Assembly (NCBI GenBank): GCA_007922225.1 | Contig: ML680086.1 | Span: 5,386,259 to 5,450,258, forward strand | Source of the DNA: Emydura subglobosa | Taxonomy: Eukaryota; Chordata; Testudines; Chelidae | DNA length: 64,000 bases | Direction of reading: 5' to 3' | In this document: positions 59,692-64,000 of the stretch, one piece after another | Numbering within the stretch: the stretch's first letter is position 1 | How the letters are laid out: every line of letters starts with the position of its first letter | Notes under the pieces: model-generated | Seen by the model: only the letters and a program-made list of their open reading frames with translations | The model's database searches: none | What the model was told of the DNA's origin: nothing | Position numbers and translations under genes: made by a program

Positions 59692-61569
59692 ATGCGAGCA
59701 ATAAAAGATTTTGACGGGGTGCACGAGGGTGGCACTCCTCCTTTCCCCCTGGATCTCTCCAAGCTATTTACCCACAGGCCTCGGCTGTACCACGCTGAAT
59801 GGGAAGCCATTACCATGGACCAAAGGGTCCTCGGCATAGTACTCAAGGGCTATGCCCTACAACTTACGGCCTTCCCCCCAAATCTCCCCCTACCCAGTCC
59901 CTCTTCAGGGACCCCTCTCACGACTAACTCCTCATACAGGAGGTCAACTCCCTCCTCACACTCGGTGCAGTAGAGGAGGTTCCTCCACAGGAACGGGGAA
60001 TCTATTCATGGTACTTCCTAATCCCCAAGGCCATGGGGGGCCTGAGGCAAATTCTGGACCTCCGCCGTCTGAACAAGTTTGTCAGATGCACCAGGTTTCA
60101 TATGGTTTCCCCAGCCTCCAACATTCCCACCCTAGATCCAGGGGACTGGTATGCCATCCTCGACCTGAAGGACGCGTACTTTCATATCACTATCCTTCCA
60201 GGTCACAGAAAGTTCTTAAGGTTTATGGTAGCTGGATGCCACTACCAGTTTGCAGCCCTACCCTTTGGCCTTTCGTCCGCGCCAAGAGTATTTACAAAAC
60301 GTATGGCAGTGGTAGTGGCCCACCTGCACCGCAGAGGGGTTCAGATATTCCCATACCTGGACGACTGGCTGATCCGGGGCAAGTACAGGGCCCATGTGCG
60401 GAACAGCCTGGCTCTCACCTGCGCCACATGCACCAGACTGGGGCTGCTCATCAACGAGCAGAAGTCTACTCTCACCTCGCTGCAGCGCATAGAGTTCATA
60501 GGGACCACCTTGGATGCCATCCAGGCCAAAGCCTTCCTCCCTCAGACTCGGTTCAAGACCATGACCACCATAATCAATGATCTGCACAGGTCCCCCATGA
60601 CAACAGCCAGGCGCTGCCTTCAGCTGTTGGGACACATGGCAGCATGTACTTATGTGGTGAAGCTGGCTCACCTCAAGCTCAGGCTTCTCTAAGGGTGGCT
60701 GGCCTCAGTCTATGTACCAGCCAGACACCTGTTGAACAAGGTGGTCACAGTTCCCGCCCAGGTACTGTCCTCCCTGGACTGGTAGAGGGACCCTGGGGAG
60801 GTTCTGAGGGGCGTTCCCTTCAGAGACTTGGCTCCCTCAGTGACTCTGATAACGGACGCCTCAGACGAGGGTTGGGGGACCCACATCAGCAAGGACCTGA
60901 GCACCCAGGGACTATTACTGCCAGACGAGAGGGCTCTCCATATCAATGTCAGAGAGCTCAGGGCAGTCCGCTTGGCCTGCAAGGTCTTCCTCAATTTCCT
61001 GAGGGGCAGGACGGTTCAGGTCCTTACAGACAACATGGCGGCCATGTTTTATATAAACAGACAGGGGGGAGCGCGCTCCTCGGCTCTTTGCCAGGAGGCT
61101 ACTCGACTTTGGGACTTTGCTGTGAGGCACGATTTTCACATATCTGCCTCTCACCTCCCAGGGGTCAGGAACAACGAGGCGGACCTCCTCAGCAAGTCGT
61201 TCTTACCCCGCCACGACTGGTCACTGCACCCGGAGGTGGTGACTTCAATCTTCCGGAAGTGGGGGGTTCCCCAACTGGACCTGTTTGCATCATCCTGGAA
61301 AAGGAAGTGCCCAAAGTTCTACTTGCTCCGAGGTTCGTAAGCCGGGCTCCCTCTCTGATGCGTTCCTTCTAGACTGGAAGGGGACCCTCCTGTATGCGTT
61401 TCCCCCCATTCTGCTCCTGCCCAAGGTCCTCTTGAAAACAAAGAGGGACAGAGTGGACATGATACTGATTGCGGCAGCTTGGCAGCGGCAGCACTGGTAC
61501 AGCATGCTGCTCGACCTGTCCATCGACATGCCGATTCTGCTCCCGAGGCACTACGACCTGCTCTTATAG
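59692..61569 (+). pseudogene. DIRS copy C RT-RNase H-methyltransferase-like polyprotein (lightly damaged)
   Basis: RT: GDWYAILDLKDAYFHITI (motif A) and IFPYLDDWLIRGK (active-site Asp pair, about 60350). RNase H: LITDASDEGWG, INVRELRAVRLA, VLTDNMAAMFYINRQGG and GVRNNEADLLSK, so the D-E-D-D set is complete (D10, E43, D68, D119 of the 60828-61340 frame). The C-terminal tail DLFASSWKRKCPKFYLL, SLSDAFLLDWKGTLLYAFPP and ILIAAAWQRQHWYSMLL fits the Dam-like methyltransferase domain known in DIRS elements. Defects: a frameshift near 59900, TAA 59925, TAA 60690, TAG 60783 and a one-base shift near 61335. Confidence 0.85.
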
Positions 61570-62675
61570 GAGCAGGGTCGCCTGCTGCACCCGGACCTGG
61601 ACTCCCTCCACCTGACGGCATGGAGACTCTGTGGCTGATGGAGGGAGAGAGAGCCTGTTCCATGCAAGTCCAGCAAGTTCTGCTCAGCAGCAGGAAACCT
61701 TCCACTCAGGTTGTGTACTGGGCCAAGTGGACGCGTTTTACCTGTTGGGCAGAGTCCCGGGGTATCCCACCGTCCGGCTCGCCCATACAGGCAATTTTGG
61801 AGTACCTGCTCCACCTGAAGCTCCAGGGTTTAGCACTGGCTTCCCTGAAGGTGCATCTGGCAGCTATCTCAGCTTTTCACCAGCCGATGGAAGGGCGTTC
61901 CCTGTTCTCCCACCCCATGTCAGTCAGGTTCCTCAAAGGGGTGGAGAGGCTGTATCCCCAGGTCCGTGACCCGGTGCCTCCCTGGGATCTAAACCTGGTC
62001 CTCGCCATGTTAACAGGACCCCCCTTCGAGCCCATGGCTACATGCCCGCTGCTCGTTCTCTCTTGGAAGGTAGCCTTCCTGGTGGCCATTACATCGGCTA
62101 GGAGGGTCTCTGAGCTCAGAGCTTTAACCTCGGAGCCCCCCTACACGGTCTTTTATAAAGATAAGGTCCGACTGAGGCCCCACCCAGCCTTCCTGCCTAA
62201 GGTGGTGTCTCAGTTCCACTATAACCAGGATATCTTCCTCCCTGTGTTCTTTCCCAAACCACATGGTTCAGAGGAGGAGCGGAGATGGCACTCGCTGGAT
62301 GTCAGACGAGCCTGGGCCTTCTATATCGAGCGGACTAGGCCGTTCCGGAAATCAACGCAGCTGTTTGTGGCAGTGGTGGACCGAATGAAGGGCTCACCTG
62401 TCTCCACCCAGCGCATCTCCACCTGGATCACCGCCTGTATTAAAACCTGCTATGAGCGGGTGAAGGTGCCGCTTCCAGGAGCTGTGACAGCGCACTCAAC
62501 CAGAGCCCAGGCCTCATCTGCGGCCTTCCTGGGAGGAGTGCCCTTGCAGGACATCTGCAGAGCAGCGACCTGGTCATCGGTCCACACCTTCACGTCCCAC
62601 TACGCCATCGCGCAGCAGGTGAGAGAGGATGCAGGCTTCAGCAGGGCCGTGCTGATGAGAGCAGCTCACCACTGA
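61479..62675 (+). CDS. DIRS tyrosine recombinase, intact 398-codon ORF
   Basis: This enzyme integrates the DIRS circular DNA by site-specific recombination, in place of a retroviral-type integrase. The frame is open for 398 codons. N-terminal SAM-like part: SSRKPSTQVVYWAKWTRFTC and YLLHLKLQGLALASLKVHLA. Catalytic part: first Arg in ITSARRVSELRALT (R208), FYKDKVRLRPHPAFLPKVVS (K around 229-241), HxxR in TAHSTRAQASS (H339, R342), then ATWSSVHTFTSHYA (W365, nucleophile Y375). All key positions are present. It overlaps the end of the RT-RNase H-methyltransferase frame by about 90 nt in another frame, so the true start may lie a little inside the ORF. Whether it is expressed is unknown. Confidence 0.88.
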   Translation: MAAAALVQHAARPVHRHADSAPEALRPALIGAGSPAAPGPGLPPPDGMETLWLMEGERACSMQVQQVLLSSRKPSTQVVYWAKWTRFTCWAESRGIPPSGSPIQAILEYLLHLKLQGLALASLKVHLAAISAFHQPMEGRSLFSHPMSVRFLKGVERLYPQVRDPVPPWDLNLVLAMLTGPPFEPMATCPLLVLSWKVAFLVAITSARRVSELRALTSEPPYTVFYKDKVRLRPHPAFLPKVVSQFHYNQDIFLPVFFPKPHGSEEERRWHSLDVRRAWAFYIERTRPFRKSTQLFVAVVDRMKGSPVSTQRISTWITACIKTCYERVKVPLPGAVTAHSTRAQASSAAFLGGVPLQDICRAATWSSVHTFTSHYAIAQQVREDAGFSRAVLMRAAHH

Positions 62676-62708
62676 CTCCTACCCTCCTCCAAGGTATGGC
62701 TATTTAAT

Positions 62709-63046
62709 CACCTATATTGGAATGGATATGAGCAATCACTCGAAGAGAGAAAACAGGCTAACTTACCAGTAACTGTTGTTCTTCGAGATGTGTTGCTCAT
62801 ATCCATTCCACACCCACCCTCTGTCCCCACTGTCAGAGTCGGCAGAAAGAAGGGACTGAGGGCCGGCGGGGTCGGCAGCATCCTATGTACCGTGGCATGA
62901 GCACGGCACTCCAGGGGGCGCCTGAGCCGACCCTACGGGCTAGCTAAGGGAAAAAAGTTCCGGGAATCTGTGCACGGGGCGCGCACACACCTATATTGGA
63001 GTGGATATGAGCAACACATCTCAAAGAACAACAGTTATTGGTAAGT
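62709..63046. repeat. DIRS copy C fold-back terminus
   Basis: Arm 62761-62810 is the inverted complement of 62997-63046, with 3 mismatches in 50 nt. A direct copy of the end motif (cacctatattgga, then tggatatgagcaa) is at 62709-62735 and 62988-63014. This is the DIRS complementary-region layout. The right arm ends in ggtaagtaac, a splice-donor-like sequence, and the left arm starts with its complement. Confidence 0.85.
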
Positions 63047-63047
63047 A

Positions 63048-64000
63048 ACCCTGTTTTCTATCCATTCCACTGTTTCACAAAACTTCCTCCAATTTACCGC
63101 ACGTTGAGTGGCATGCATTTATACCCAACGTTAACCACCCTTTTAAACTGCTGCTTGGCAGCTTTTACATTCAGTACACTTGGAATGAGAAGCGACATAG
63201 TTGTGAATTCAACAATGTGAAGCCTGCAAATAAAATGCACTTTATATAGAGCCACATTATCACATACCTTACCTACCTTCCAGAAATCTCTAATCTAGAA
63301 AATCAGGCCTCTTCGTAGTTTACAACTCCATTCCTTCCCCTCACTTCAACATCCAGTGACAGTCAATATCACCTATTAGAAACAACCCACTACTAGTAAC
63401 TCCATCCAGTCACTGTCACCTCCTCACTAGACTTCTAGATAGTTCTATAACTTGTTTCTTCCACGGAAATTAAAGCCTAATATTTGTAATATCCATAACT
63501 TTAAAATATAATGTTCCTATATTCAGCCTAAATACTTCAGAATGAGATTCTAAATTTTAAAAAAATTTAACTCCCCCAAAATATCTTATCTCCCCTAAAA
63601 AAACCAAAACAATCAACTCCAATCCAATACTTGTGGGAGGGTTTACAACCCAGGCAGAGCCACTCCTTGAGAGAACCTCTCCTGAAGTTATGGATTTCCT
63701 AGTTAGCTACAAAAACCTTTCCTCAGCTTTGATTTAAGGCCCTCCTCCCTTGTCTCTTTCTCAGCTTCAGGGGCTGATACCAACTTTTAAGATCCCCTTT
63801 CTAATGTATATTTAGCTGAGGTGGGAAAACAGAATCCCTTATTATTAAGTGGAGAAGCACTAATCTCTCCAGACCTCATTATCCTTGGGGACAGGGCTGA
63901 GCTGACCCTGCCCACATCCCATTCCTCACCTCAGAGGCCAGCTCCTCCTCATCAGCCAGAGCAGCAGGCAGTTTGCTGTCCTCTGTCAGGCCTAGGCCCC
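63048..64000. other. Intergenic, unassigned
   Basis: AT-rich then mixed sequence. I see no gene, RNA or repeat family that I can name. Confidence 0.5.

Larger units (their letters stand above)
59213..63047 (+). mobile_element. DIRS retroelement, 5'-truncated, well preserved (copy C)
   Basis: It begins abruptly inside the gag region, at the junction with the minus-strand CR1. It runs through RT-RNase H, a methyltransferase-like tail, an intact tyrosine recombinase and the fold-back right terminus. It is the same subfamily as copy B but far less decayed. The left half (gag start and left inverted repeat) is missing. Confidence 0.88.

Noticed and set aside
1..64000. CRISPR arrays, operons, prophage or other prokaryotic systems
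   Set aside because: No regular spacer-repeat array or bacterial-type gene cluster; spliced CHD6 and LINE/SINE content show a vertebrate nuclear genome.

Overview
The window is vertebrate nuclear DNA. The intron/exon structure, the CR1 LINEs, the DIRS-type tyrosine-recombinase retroelements and a Gypsy-type solo LTR together suggest a non-avian sauropsid, most likely a turtle. That organism call is an inference from repeat content, not from any marker gene.

The only host gene I can support is the 3' half of CHD6, a CHD-family ATP-dependent chromatin remodeller, on the + strand. Seventeen exons lie between 1287 and 34426, and every intron has GT..AG ends. Joined, they give 4983 nt in one open frame (1660 codons plus TAG). 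The fragment starts just after the helicase core; the start codon, chromodomains and SNF2 ATPase lie upstream of the window. Inside it are the DNA-binding (SANT/SLIDE-like) region, the Myb-like repeat split across two exons, a 1542-nt acidic exon, a reduced BRK-like segment and a conserved C-terminal exon. An AT-rich 3' UTR follows, with several candidate poly(A) signals up to about 36.9 kb.

Region by region: 1-1286 is CHD6 intron holding the 3' end of a DIRS element. 1287-34426 is CHD6 exons and introns, with scattered old CR1 and MIR-like fragments, a hAT-like MITE and two GC-rich minisatellites. 34427-36.9 kb is 3' UTR. 38.5-39.0 kb is an old 5S-rRNA-derived, AmnSINE1-like SINE. About 40.2-51.2 kb is a decayed CR1 LINE (+), interrupted by a solo LTR (42970-43812) and by a complete but degenerate DIRS element (about 44524-49996). 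51.2-56.2 kb is a mix of CR1, L2-like and unclassified repeats. 56165-59212 is a near-complete CR1 on the minus strand. 59213-63047 is a 5'-truncated DIRS element whose tyrosine recombinase frame is fully open. The last 950 bases show nothing I recognise.

The most unusual content is the set of three DIRS copies. They show gag / RT-RNase H-methyltransferase-like / tyrosine recombinase order, overlapping frames, and fold-back termini. One of them landed inside the reverse-transcriptase active-site codons of the CR1. No second host gene was found in the 30 kb downstream of CHD6.
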